Below, in pieces: positions 6,608-14,784 of a DNA stretch of 15,678 nucleotides. The DNA lies in NCBI GenBank assembly GCA_017390225.1, contig JAFPCL010000046.1, positions 1 through 15,678 on the forward strand. Reading direction: 5' to 3'. Within the stretch, counting starts at the first letter, position 1. Each line of letters begins with the position of its first letter. The notes below the pieces were generated by a model, which was not told the DNA's origin, did no database searches, and worked only from the letters and a program-made list of their open reading frames with translations. Position numbers and translations under genes: made by a program. The stretch is from Clostridia bacterium. GTDB lineage: Bacteria; Bacillota; Clostridia; CAKSNL01; HGM11501.

Positions 6608-8302
6608 GTGACGACATTTTTTAAACATTGTAAAAACTATATATGGATATGGTTGCCGCTTTTGACCATGGCGATTGTCTCATGTTCGCCCTTGATGTTT
6701 CTGACAGAAGATGATACCATGATCAACAGTGTCCTTGCAGACGTTGCGGTTTCGGGCAGTGAATATTTTAATTATACGGGGCTGGTATTGGGATGGATTT
6801 TGCGTCCTTTATATATATGTTGTCCCGGATTGAACTGGTATGCGATTCTTTCTTTTATCTGCATGACAGGGTCTTTTGGCATTTTTATGTGGCTTTTAAA
6901 AAAAGCGGAGCAGGAGAGCAAAAGAGAGCAAAGGCTATTATATTCATTGGGAATGGGTTTTTGTTTTATTTTGCAGGTATACAACCTGTCGCATTTGACG
7001 TTCACCAATGTAGCTTTTTTCACGACACTTTCCGGCGGCATGCTGTTTTTGTCGCAGAAGCCACCATATCATAAAAGAAATATTTTTATTTCGCTTTTTT
7101 CCGTTTTGTGGTTTGCCCTTGGGGCATCCTTCCGTGGCAATGCCGCCAAAACAGTGATGGTGTTGCTTTTGGTGTTTGTTTTGATTCGTCTGTTTGAAAC
7201 GAAAGTGAAGCTTCCTCTTTTATTTCTTGTCGTTTCCGTTTTGCTTCTGGGATGGTATACCCATTTGAAAACAGATTATATTCCGTCGGATGAAACACAT
7301 CCTTTATATCAATACTGGTTGTTTGATCAAACACGCCGTGTTATGGTGGACAATGCGCGGATTCCTTATGAAGACAACAAAGAATTGTTTGAAGAAATCC
7401 ATATTTCTCCCAGAGATCTGGATATGTATTATCGTTGGTATTTTGCCGACTACAATGTGTTTCATCCCAATACCTTCGGCAAGGTAATGCAAAAGCTTGC
7501 CGCACAAAACACATCCGATGGCGCGGATGTGGGGCGGGCAATCAAAACCATGTTTATGTCGGTCATCAACTTGGCATATATGGGATTTTTGCTCTTTGTT
7601 TTCCTTTTGGGAAAGAAGAAAAATAAATGGTGGCTGTTTTTCTCCTGTGGCTGTGCGGGTGGTATGATTTTTATGCTCATTCTGCGCGGCAGATTGCTTT
7701 GGCGGATGCAATTGGCTGTGATGCAGTTAGGACTTCTTTTAGTACTGTTTACGCTTTTGCGGGGAGATAATCATCTTCCGTCTGTGGTCTTTCCTTTCAA
7801 AAAGAAACCATGGCTACAAAGTGCCTGTGTTGCGGTTGTGTGCCTTTTGGCATTTGGCATAATCGTGGTTCGGAACAATGGCTTGATTGAACAACAAAAA
7901 GCTATCCAAGAATCCTATGCACCCATTAAAACCTATTTGCAAACGGAGAGCGAAAACGGAAAGCGGTTTGTTTCTTTGGCAGAACACAGAGTTCATTTTT
8001 ACTATCCTGAAATTTCTTTTATACAGAAAAGAGAAAAGCCTTATTTTGTGAATGTGGGGGAAGCGGACGTGTTTCACACCCACTGGTATCATACATTGGA
8101 GCAATGCGGCTTTTCGGAATTCGAGGACAGCATATTCCGATCGCTGATTGACGGGGAAGAGATTTATGCCTTTACGGATCAGCAGTGGGAATTAGAGGAT
8201 GTTGCATTGTTTTTGGAGCGGCACTACGCCGAGCAAGTAGATTGGAAGATTAAAGAGCAGATTGGAAACTGGTACATCGTTTCTTTTGAAAGAATAAAAT
8301 AA
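6608..8302 (+). CDS. Polytopic membrane protein, GT-C glycosyltransferase-like
   Basis: A 564-aa integral membrane protein with about 11-12 hydrophobic segments: roughly residues 12-32, 56-76, 77-97, 108-126, 130-148, 156-174, 179-196, 200-217, then after a loop of about 90 residues 312-330, 337-357, 361-380 and 397-418. It ends in a soluble tail of about 145 residues. An acidic motif, EDD (34-36), follows the first segment, where GT-C glycosyltransferases, which use lipid-phosphate sugars, carry a catalytic DD or DE. I recognise the architecture, not a named family. The start is GTG 6608 with AAAGGA at 6592-6597; the ATG at 6598 is in another frame. The next gene begins 14 bp downstream, so both are made from the consensus promoter. 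Alternatives are a polysaccharide polymerase or another envelope protein. Confidence 0.7.
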   Translation: MTTFFKHCKNYIWIWLPLLTMAIVSCSPLMFLTEDDTMINSVLADVAVSGSEYFNYTGLVLGWILRPLYICCPGLNWYAILSFICMTGSFGIFMWLLKKAEQESKREQRLLYSLGMGFCFILQVYNLSHLTFTNVAFFTTLSGGMLFLSQKPPYHKRNIFISLFSVLWFALGASFRGNAAKTVMVLLLVFVLIRLFETKVKLPLLFLVVSVLLLGWYTHLKTDYIPSDETHPLYQYWLFDQTRRVMVDNARIPYEDNKELFEEIHISPRDLDMYYRWYFADYNVFHPNTFGKVMQKLAAQNTSDGADVGRAIKTMFMSVINLAYMGFLLFVFLLGKKKNKWWLFFSCGCAGGMIFMLILRGRLLWRMQLAVMQLGLLLVLFTLLRGDNHLPSVVFPFKKKPWLQSACVAVVCLLAFGIIVVRNNGLIEQQKAIQESYAPIKTYLQTESENGKRFVSLAEHRVHFYYPEISFIQKREKPYFVNVGEADVFHTHWYHTLEQCGFSEFEDSIFRSLIDGEEIYAFTDQQWELEDVALFLERHYAEQVDWKIKEQIGNWYIVSFERIK

Positions 8303-8316
8303 AGGAGTGTTGTAAA

Positions 8317-10899
8317 ATGAAAAAAAGACAGGTTGTTTTTTCGCTGATGCTTTTTGTCATGGTATGCGTTTTTTCCTTTATGGCCGTATCTGCCGCGGAG
8401 CTTAAAATCATGTCCTATGACTTCACGGCAGGAGCAAACGCAGCAGATGTGTACACGATCGCTCATGGCGAATCCCCCGATATTATCGGTGCACAAGCTT
8501 GCGTAAAAACGGCGGTGGATCATTTCAATGCCAACGGTTACAGACATGCGGGCATCGATCGTGACGGCGGCACATCGGGAGAGTATAATCCGATTTTCTA
8601 TAAAACAAATAAAGTTGTGCTTGTGGACTCCGGCACCTTTTGGCTGTCCGACACGCCGTACGTTGTCGGCTCGCAGGTCGCAAACTCCATTTGCAAGCGC
8701 ATTTGCACCTTTGCGGTATTCCGCACAAAAGACACCGGGGATCAATTTGTTGTTTTTAATACGCATTTAGACCATTCTAATGATACGGTGCGTGCACAGC
8801 AGGTAAAAAAGCTTTTGGCGGTCGCTAAAAAATATTCTCTGCCCATGGTATTGCTGGGGTCTTTTAATGCACAAAAGGGGAATGCCGTTTATGAAAAAGT
8901 GACAGCCTTTGGTCTTGCGGACTCCCAGGACATAGCCGTCACTTCGGATGACGGACACACCTATCACGGGAAGGGTTCGTCCAATGCGACCAAGCCACAG
9001 GATTATTGCTTTGTTACCCCCGGCGCTTTTTCCGTGCGCGCTTACACCATCGTGCGCACCAAACTGTCCGACGGCACCTATCCTTCCAATTATTATCCTG
9101 TTCTTGTCAAGCTTTCGGTGAATGCCGTTCCTACAGATCCGGAAACCATTCGTGTTATGAGCTTTAACGTGCTTGTCGGCAGTTTTGTCGATCCGAGAAA
9201 AGGCTATGTTGTGCAGACGGTGAGAAAATATTCGCCCGATTTGATGGGCGTGCAGGAAGCGTCGGTGCAATGGATGGAATATTTAAATGCAAATCTGTCG
9301 GGCGATTATAGTTATATTGGTATCGGCAGAGACCCGAATTCTACGGGGGAATATAGTGCAATTTTTTATAAAAAGAATATGTTCACCGTAATAGATAGCG
9401 GAACCTTCTGGCTTTCCGAAACGCCGGACACCTGCTCCTATGGTTGGGATGCGGCTTGCCGTCGTGTTTGCACCTGGGGTGTATTCCGCAATAACCATAC
9501 CGACGAAGTGTTTGCTTACTTCAATACCCACACCGACCATCAATCCGGCACAGCACGTGCCAAAGGCATGGAAGTGGTGCTGGAACGAGTGAAGGCTTTG
9601 GGTTTTCCGACGTTCTTAACAGGGGATTTGAACCTGCATGAAGGCTCGTCGGTGTATAAAACCATTACCGCAGAAGTTTTCGACGACTCGAAGTTTTTGG
9701 CGACCTCATCGGATACGGGCGGCACCTATCATGGCAACGGAACGGTCGATACCACCACCAACACCCCCATCGACTTTGCCATGGTGACAAAAAATGATTT
9801 TGTGGTGGATAATTACAAAGTGGTTCGCGATAAATACGGTTCGGAATTTGTTTCTGACCACTATCCTGTATATATGGATGTTCGCATGGCAAAAAGAGCG
9901 AACGAAAAGGAAAATACCGTGATGTCCTTTGATTTAAGCGGTGCCGGCTCCGGTGACAATGCGGTAGCAAACCGTGTGAAGCGTGGCCTGGCAGTTATTC
10001 AAATGTACAATCCGGATGTGATTGGTTTTCAAGCGGAGAATAGTGTATGGCAAGAAGGGCTTGCACCTCTGCGTGACCGTTATACTACCGTCGGTGTAAG
10101 TCGAGATTCCAATGCCAATGGAGAAATGAATCGTATTTATTATCTTAAGAAAAAATACGAATTGGTGGATTCCGGTCAGTTCTGGCTTTCTGAAACCCCG
10201 GACGTGGTGGGCTCTTCATCATGGAATGTCGATTGCCCGCGAATTTGTGTCTATGCAGTACTTAAAAATCGCTTGACAAATGAAGTGTTCGCCGTGTATA
10301 ACACCCATTTGGATCATGTGAGCAAAGAATCCAGAGAAAAAGGGCTTGCCATACTCTTGGATAAAATCCAAGCCATGGGCTATCCGGCGGTTTTAACGGG
10401 TACACTGCAAGAAAATGAAAAAGACACCATCTATGCGACCACCGGCGCTAAACTTTCCGACGCCAAATATACGGCGAAGGATTCCGATACGGGCGCAACC
10501 TATCACGGATTTGAAGGCACCATCGGTGTTCAGCCCAAAGACTATGTGTTCTTATCCGACAACTTTTTTGATGTGGAAAGCTATAAGATTATCCGCAACA
10601 AAATCGGAGGCTTCTATCCTTCACCATACTATCCCCTTTTGTGTAAATTTAGTTTTAAATACGATTTAGGCGTGACCGTTCGTGATAACTCTGTGACGGT
10701 GACGGATACTCGAAAGTCAGGAGAAGATGCCTATTTGTATTTGGCACAATATGATGCGGACGGCCGTATGATTTCCTGCACATCGGGCGGAAAAATCACA
10801 AAGAACACAAGCAAAACAATGGCGGCAGATGGAAATTTCGCCCTGTATGCATGGGATGAGGTCTATCGTCCGATTAAAGACAAATATACAGGCAAGTAA
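8317..10899 (+). CDS. Secreted protein with three EEP (nuclease/phosphatase) repeats
   Basis: An 860-aa exported protein: an N-terminal signal peptide (KKR, then a hydrophobic core to about residue 26, cleavage near VSAAE), three tandem endonuclease/exonuclease/phosphatase domains of about 245 residues (29-275, 279-525, 535-778) and a C-terminal beta-rich module of about 80 residues (YLYLAQYDADGRM, NFALYAWDE). Repeat 2 has the complete active-site set: N284 in MSFN, E314 in GVQE, H405/D407 in THTDH, D437/N439 in GDLN, and D514/H515 in SDHYP. Repeat 1 has D35, A61, S182 and N258/Y259 at the matching places; repeat 3 has D539, A573, T696/Q698 and P770/Y771. So only the middle unit should be catalytic. 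Substrates of the superfamily include DNA, phosphoinositides and sphingomyelin, and the substrate here is unknown. AAAGGAG precedes ATG 8317; a terminator follows. No sortase motif or lipobox was seen. Confidence 0.88.
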   Translation: MKKRQVVFSLMLFVMVCVFSFMAVSAAELKIMSYDFTAGANAADVYTIAHGESPDIIGAQACVKTAVDHFNANGYRHAGIDRDGGTSGEYNPIFYKTNKVVLVDSGTFWLSDTPYVVGSQVANSICKRICTFAVFRTKDTGDQFVVFNTHLDHSNDTVRAQQVKKLLAVAKKYSLPMVLLGSFNAQKGNAVYEKVTAFGLADSQDIAVTSDDGHTYHGKGSSNATKPQDYCFVTPGAFSVRAYTIVRTKLSDGTYPSNYYPVLVKLSVNAVPTDPETIRVMSFNVLVGSFVDPRKGYVVQTVRKYSPDLMGVQEASVQWMEYLNANLSGDYSYIGIGRDPNSTGEYSAIFYKKNMFTVIDSGTFWLSETPDTCSYGWDAACRRVCTWGVFRNNHTDEVFAYFNTHTDHQSGTARAKGMEVVLERVKALGFPTFLTGDLNLHEGSSVYKTITAEVFDDSKFLATSSDTGGTYHGNGTVDTTTNTPIDFAMVTKNDFVVDNYKVVRDKYGSEFVSDHYPVYMDVRMAKRANEKENTVMSFDLSGAGSGDNAVANRVKRGLAVIQMYNPDVIGFQAENSVWQEGLAPLRDRYTTVGVSRDSNANGEMNRIYYLKKKYELVDSGQFWLSETPDVVGSSSWNVDCPRICVYAVLKNRLTNEVFAVYNTHLDHVSKESREKGLAILLDKIQAMGYPAVLTGTLQENEKDTIYATTGAKLSDAKYTAKDSDTGATYHGFEGTIGVQPKDYVFLSDNFFDVESYKIIRNKIGGFYPSPYYPLLCKFSFKYDLGVTVRDNSVTVTDTRKSGEDAYLYLAQYDADGRMISCTSGGKITKNTSKTMAADGNFALYAWDEVYRPIKDKYTGK

Positions 10900-10908
10900 A
10901 AAATAAAG

Positions 10909-10948
10909 AAAAGGCTCCGGGGTGACGATTTGCCCCAAGAGCCTTTTT
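10909..10948. terminator. Bidirectional intrinsic terminator
   Basis: AAAAGGCTC (10909-10917) pairs with GAGCCTTTT (10939-10947), with an inner GGGG/CCCC helix across a small bulge. T-rich tails are present on both strands. It sits between the convergent EEP gene and the HAD gene, whose stop is at 10950-10952, and probably serves both. Confidence 0.85.
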
Positions 10949-10949
10949 A

Positions 10950-11525
10950 TTATTTTTTATGTGTGCTTTCATATTCTTTCCATTCCGTGAGGGTAGTGCC
11001 CTTGATGATATATGCAGTTTTTCCAAGTCGCGCCATGGGGGCGTCGGAAAGGGAATCGGAGTAAAATTCATCCACGACGGCATCGGGGAATTTTTCACGG
11101 AACCGCAAGACCTTTTCTTCTCCCCAGCAGTTTTCTCCTGTATATTTGCCGGTATGCTTATCTACGCGCGATGCCATGAGAAACGAAATGCCGAGGCGCG
11201 CACATGCCGGGGTCAACAAAAACTCGGGAGAAGCGGAAATAATTACATCATTTTCTTTTTGCCGGTCTTTGTACCAAGGCTTGATATTTTTTAAGTGTGT
11301 GTCCCAAAAAGCATAGACCCACGCATCCGGATCGGGTAAATTTTGCAAAAAACGATAGAATTTTTCCTTGAATACCAGCTTTTTCTCAAAACCCAGCACA
11401 AAGCGCAGTGCCGTGATGGCAGGGAACCGAAAAATGATGCTCGGCTTTTTCTTCAGGCAAAACTTATAGAAATCAAAGGTACTGTCTCCTTCATAGATGG
11501 TATCGTCAAAATCGTATACATTCAT
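10950..11525 (-). CDS. HAD-superfamily (HAD-IB, SerB-like) phosphatase
   Basis: A 191-aa haloacid-dehalogenase-fold hydrolase. Motif I is DFDDT (nucleophile D5, acid D7), motif II is in IISASPEF (S97 or S99), the motif III lysine is probably K138 (EEK), and motif IV is DSLSD (D157, D161). An all-alpha cap with hydrophobic stretches (about 29-50) follows motif I, as in the HAD-IB group that includes phosphoserine phosphatase and the membrane-associated phosphatidylglycerophosphatase C type. The EFYSDSLSDAPM sequence is typical of that group. AAAGGAGG lies just upstream of the ATG on the minus strand, and an extended -10 promoter inside a palindrome lies a little further. It is divergent from the GNAT/GT2 pair and convergent with the EEP gene. 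The substrate is not evident: a small phosphomonoester or a lipid or sugar phosphate is plausible. Confidence 0.88.
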   Translation of the reverse strand: MNVYDFDDTIYEGDSTFDFYKFCLKKKPSIIFRFPAITALRFVLGFEKKLVFKEKFYRFLQNLPDPDAWVYAFWDTHLKNIKPWYKDRQKENDVIISASPEFLLTPACARLGISFLMASRVDKHTGKYTGENCWGEEKVLRFREKFPDAVVDEFYSDSLSDAPMARLGKTAYIIKGTTLTEWKEYESTHKK

Positions 11526-11549
11526 GTGATAACCTCCTTTACGAAATGC

Positions 11550-11558
11550 ATTATAGCA
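11550..11558 (-). promoter_or_regulatory. Extended -10 promoter for the HAD gene
   Basis: On the minus strand TATAAT (11550-11555) is preceded by TGC (11556-11558), an extended -10 element (TGnTATAAT). The hexamer 17 bp further upstream (TAGCAT) is a poor -35, which an extended -10 can tolerate. It lies 24 bp before the HAD start codon. Confidence 0.6.
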
Positions 11559-11580
11559 TACTTTTTCAAAATATGCTATA
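11552..11580. promoter_or_regulatory. Palindromic operator candidate in divergent promoter region
   Basis: TATAGCATA (11552-11560) and TATGCTATA (11572-11580) are perfect 9-bp arms spaced by 11 nt, a centre-to-centre distance of 20 bp, about two helix turns. One arm covers the -10 of the minus-strand promoter, so a dimeric repressor bound here would block the HAD gene. No regulator gene is adjacent. Confidence 0.5.
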
Positions 11581-11610
11581 GAAAAAGCAAAAGAAGAATA
11601 ACAAATTTTC

Positions 11611-11639
11611 TTGACAATAAATTAAAAATATAATATAAT
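11611..11639 (+). promoter_or_regulatory. Perfect consensus promoter for the GNAT/GT2 operon
   Basis: TTGACA (11611-11616) and TATAAT (11634-11639) are separated by 17 bp of A/T-only sequence. It is followed by a leader of about 60 nt before the ATG at 11705. The flanking DNA from 11581 to 11660 is strongly A/T-rich, which may act as an UP element. Confidence 0.85.
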
Positions 11640-11704
11640 AGATAAAACTATGATAATATAGGGATGGAGTCTTTTAAATTATTAGGAAGACAAGAGGTGG
11701 AAAG

Positions 11705-12229
11705 ATGGATATCAGAATTCGATTGCTAAACGAAGCTGATACGGATAATATTATTCGATGGAGAAATTCTCCACAGGTGAAGGAGTTTTTTATTTATCGA
11801 GATGACTTGACCGTTGCAGATCATATGCATTGGATTGAAACGAAAATAAAAACAGGGAAGGTTGTACAGTTCATTATCGAAGAATGTTTGTCCGAAAAGC
11901 CGATTGGAAGCGTATATTTAAGAGATATCGATGTGCACCATCAAAAAGCAGAGTATGGTATTTTTATCGGAGAAGAAACAGTTCGTGGAAAAGGCTACGG
12001 CACGCAAGCGGCAGAGCTGATTTTGGCGTATGCCTTTGAAAAGCTGGGGCTGAATAAAGTGTTTCTTCGCGTTTTTTCGAATAATCCCCGTGCCATTGCC
12101 AGCTACACCAAGGTGGGCTTTGTACAAGAGGGTGTTTTCAGAGATGATGTATTCATTGACGGAAAGCCATACGATATGGTCTATATGGGTATATTAAAAT
12201 CGGATTGGAAGGAAAAACATCATGATTAA
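11705..12229 (+). CDS. GNAT-family N-acetyltransferase (RimJ/RimL or PseH-like)
   Basis: A 174-aa acetyl-CoA-dependent acetyltransferase. The N-terminus IRLLNEADTDNIIRWRNSP, with W and N after the first helix, is typical of the RimL/PseH-like subgroup (Acetyltransf_3 type). The acetyl-CoA pyrophosphate-binding loop is R94-G-K-G-Y-G99; beta-bulge and tail signatures FLRVFSNNPRAIASYTKVGFVQEG and DMVYMGI follow. AGAGGTGG precedes ATG 11705. Its 3' end overlaps the start of the GT2 gene by 8 bp, so the two proteins are likely made together and act in one pathway. PseH-type relatives acetylate the 4-amino group of nucleotide-linked amino sugars, which would fit a partner glycosyltransferase; ribosomal-protein acetylation (RimJ/L) is the alternative. 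The sugar role is inferred from context. Confidence 0.85.
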   Translation: MDIRIRLLNEADTDNIIRWRNSPQVKEFFIYRDDLTVADHMHWIETKIKTGKVVQFIIEECLSEKPIGSVYLRDIDVHHQKAEYGIFIGEETVRGKGYGTQAAELILAYAFEKLGLNKVFLRVFSNNPRAIASYTKVGFVQEGVFRDDVFIDGKPYDMVYMGILKSDWKEKHHD

Positions 12230-13166
12230 ATTGTCTTTTGTTATTCCCTGTTACCGTTCGGAAAAAACGATTCGAACTGTTGTGGACTCAATCAGAAGCA
12301 CGGTTGCGATTCGAGAACAATATGCCTACGAGATTATTTTGGTCAACGACAGCTCGCCGGATCACGTTTTTGATGAAATCACGAAGATTGCAGAAGAGGA
12401 TCAAAACGTAAAGGGCATCGACCTTTCCAAAAATTTTGGTCAGCATGCCGCTTTGATGACAGGTTTTCGTTATGTAACGGGCGATATTGTGATTTGCTTG
12501 GACGACGACGGGCAAACACCGGCTTCGGAAATGTTCACATTGATTGATAAATTAGATGAAGGCAACGATGTTGTTTTTGCAAAGTATAAAGAAAAGAAGC
12601 ATTCCTTTGTGCGGAATTTCGGTAGCTTTATCAATGACCTTATGGCGCGAACGATGATCGGAAAGCCGAAGGACCTTTCGATGATGAGCTATTTCTGTGC
12701 ACGAAGATTTGTAATTGATGAGGTTCTTCGGTATCAAAATCCGTATCCGTATGTGTCAGGGCTACTCCTTCGCACAAGCAATAAGATTGTCAATGCAGAA
12801 GTCTCGCATCATGAGCGCATGGAAGGGACGTCCGGCTATACATTCGGGAAGCTGATTTCGCTTTGGCTCAATGGGTTTACGTCCTTTTCCATTAAACCGT
12901 TACGATTGGCAACGTTGGTCGGCAGTATCTGTGCTATTGCCGGATTTTTATACGGTGGGTTTGTTATCTTAAATGCTATTTTCAAATTCCTTCCGGGCAC
13001 GCCGCTTGGCTATAGTTCCACAATTGCGTTGATGGTGTTTTTAAGCGGCATTATGCTTTTGACCATGGGTATGGTCGGCGAATATGTCGGAAGAATTTAT
13101 ATCAGCATCAACAATTCGCCGCAAACTGTGGTGAGAACCGCACTGAATGTGGAGAAAGAGAAATAA
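12222..13166 (+). CDS. GT2 undecaprenyl-phosphate glycosyltransferase (ArnC/GtrB type)
   Basis: A 314-aa family-2 glycosyltransferase of the dolichol/undecaprenyl-phosphate sugar synthase class. The cytoplasmic GT-A domain (about 1-220) carries SFVIPCYRSEKTI, IILVNDSSPDH, IDLSKNFGQHAALMTGF and the metal-binding CLDDDGQTP (D94-D96). The acceptor-side segments SMMSYFCARR and HHERMEGTSGYTFGKL follow. Two C-terminal membrane hairpin segments (about 226-250 and 266-290) anchor it, as in GtrB and ArnC. It would load a sugar from a nucleotide donor onto undecaprenyl phosphate at the inner face; the lipid-linked sugar is then flipped and used by a GT-C enzyme. The overlapping acetyltransferase suggests the sugar may be an N-acetylated amino sugar. 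The membrane protein at 6608-8302 is a possible consumer, but it is in another operon. Sugar identity is unknown. Confidence 0.9.
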   Translation: MIKLSFVIPCYRSEKTIRTVVDSIRSTVAIREQYAYEIILVNDSSPDHVFDEITKIAEEDQNVKGIDLSKNFGQHAALMTGFRYVTGDIVICLDDDGQTPASEMFTLIDKLDEGNDVVFAKYKEKKHSFVRNFGSFINDLMARTMIGKPKDLSMMSYFCARRFVIDEVLRYQNPYPYVSGLLLRTSNKIVNAEVSHHERMEGTSGYTFGKLISLWLNGFTSFSIKPLRLATLVGSICAIAGFLYGGFVILNAIFKFLPGTPLGYSSTIALMVFLSGIMLLTMGMVGEYVGRIYISINNSPQTVVRTALNVEKEK

Positions 13167-13221
13167 AAGTATAAATATTTCGGGGTGTTACAACCGATGA
13201 GACACACAAGGAGGTCATTTT

Positions 13222-14781
13222 ATGGCAGAAAAATTTTATATTACAACAGCAATTGCTTATGCATCGAGAAAACCCCATGTGGGCAATACCTATGAAATCG
13301 TTTTGACCGATGCAATTGCAAGATTTCAAAGATTAATCGGCAAAGATGTATTCTTTTTGACCGGCACCGACGAGCACGGGCAGAAAATCGAAGAATGTGC
13401 CAAGGATGCAGGCATTTCTCCCCAGAGCTACGTAGATGGTGTTGCCGCCGAAGTTCGTGAGATTTGGGAAATGATGAACACCAGCTTTGATCATTTTATC
13501 CGCACTACGGACAAAGAGCATAAAGAGACCGTACAGAAAATCTTCAAGAAGCTCTACGATCAGGGTGATATATACAAAAGCGAATACGAAGGCATGTACT
13601 GCGTGCCCTGCGAATCCTTCTTCACGGAAACCCAGCTCAATGACGGGTGCTGCCCCGATTGCGGTCGTCCCGTAAAGAGAACCAAAGAAGAAGCTTACTT
13701 TTTCAAGATGAGCAATTATCAAGAGCGTTTAATCAAGCACATTGAAGAGCATCCCGATTTTATCCAGCCCGAAGCTCGTAAAAAGGAAATGCTCAATAAT
13801 TTCCTTCTGCCCGGTCTTCAGGATTTGTGCGTATCCAGAACCTCTTTTAAGTGGGGCGTGCCCGTTACTTTTGATGATAACCATGTCATTTACGTATGGA
13901 TTGATGCCCTGTCCAACTATATCACGGCACTCGGCTACGATACGGAAAATCCCGGGGAGCTTTACAAGAAATACTGGCCTGCCAATGTGCATATCATCGG
14001 CAAGGATATTTTGCGCTTCCACACCATTTACTGGCCCATCATGCTGATGGCATTGGGTGAGCCTCTGCCCGAAAAGATTTTCGGTCATCCGTGGATGTTG
14101 GCAGGCGTGGATAAGATGAGTAAATCCAAGGGCAATGTGATTTATGCCGCCGATCTGGTAGAGCGCTTCGGTGTAGATGCTACCCGTTATTATATGCTCC
14201 ATGAAATGCCCTTTGCTTCCGATGGCGTGATTACCTATGAAATCTTGATTGACCGCTATAACTCCGACCTTGCCAATACGTTGGGCAATTTGGTTAATCG
14301 CACGATCTCTATGATTAACAAGTATTTTGATGGCAAACTGACCAAGAAAGCAAGCGAAAATGAATTTGATACAGACTTGGCATCTACCGCACAAAAGGCG
14401 GTTTTGGGTATGGCATCTTTGATGGAAAATCTGCGTGTTGCCGATGCTTTGGAAGAAGTCATTACTTTGGCACGTCGCAGTAACAAGTATATTGACGAAA
14501 CCGAGCCGTGGAAGCTGGCAAAGGAAGACACAGTGCGTCTTGAAACCGTCATGTATCATTTGGCGGAAAGCATTCGCATCATGGGCGTGCTTTTGCGCCC
14601 CTTTATGCCTGAAACGGCAGAGAAGATTTTTGAGCAATTGGGTCTTCCTATGCAGGAATGGGAGAGCGTAAGTGCTTTTGGTGGTATCGAAGACGGCCAC
14701 AAGGTTGGTACGCCCAGCCCCCTGTTTGCTCGTATTGACAAAGAAAAGCTTCTGGCAGAGCTTGCCGGCACGGAGGAGTAA
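13222..14781 (+). CDS. metG: Methionyl-tRNA synthetase, short form
   Basis: Class I aminoacyl-tRNA synthetase charging tRNA-Met. Visible: the HIGH-equivalent K17-P-H19-V-G-N22 after the AIAYASR strand, FLTGTDEHGQKI, the zinc knuckle C127/C130 with C144/C147 (CVPC ... CPDC), VWIDALSNYITALGY, WPANVHIIGKDILRFH, and KMSKS at 298-302 (DKMSKSKGN). The alpha-helical anticodon-binding domain (NRTISMINKYFDGKL onward, DETEPWKLAKE) is intact. The 519-aa chain ends soon after that domain, so the C-terminal Trbp111-type dimerisation/tRNA-binding domain of B. subtilis-type MetRS (about 650 aa) is absent. AAGGAGGT at 13208-13215 sets the start. The stop is 3 bp before the tatD ATG, so the two are coupled, the usual Firmicutes arrangement. 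I saw no clear promoter or terminator in the 55-bp gap from the GT2 gene. Confidence 0.97.
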   Translation: MAEKFYITTAIAYASRKPHVGNTYEIVLTDAIARFQRLIGKDVFFLTGTDEHGQKIEECAKDAGISPQSYVDGVAAEVREIWEMMNTSFDHFIRTTDKEHKETVQKIFKKLYDQGDIYKSEYEGMYCVPCESFFTETQLNDGCCPDCGRPVKRTKEEAYFFKMSNYQERLIKHIEEHPDFIQPEARKKEMLNNFLLPGLQDLCVSRTSFKWGVPVTFDDNHVIYVWIDALSNYITALGYDTENPGELYKKYWPANVHIIGKDILRFHTIYWPIMLMALGEPLPEKIFGHPWMLAGVDKMSKSKGNVIYAADLVERFGVDATRYYMLHEMPFASDGVITYEILIDRYNSDLANTLGNLVNRTISMINKYFDGKLTKKASENEFDTDLASTAQKAVLGMASLMENLRVADALEEVITLARRSNKYIDETEPWKLAKEDTVRLETVMYHLAESIRIMGVLLRPFMPETAEKIFEQLGLPMQEWESVSAFGGIEDGHKVGTPSPLFARIDKEKLLAELAGTEE

Positions 14782-14784
14782 GGC

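Noticed and set aside
8224..8766. A 180-codon minus-strand frame over the start of the EEP gene
   Set aside because: It covers the ribosome binding site, signal peptide and first repeat of a clear plus-strand gene, and has no motif or ribosome binding site of its own.
8401..10650. Direct DNA repeats across the EEP gene
   Set aside because: The repetition is visible at the protein level only; the nucleotide sequences of the three units have diverged, so it is an old domain duplication and not a recent DNA repeat.
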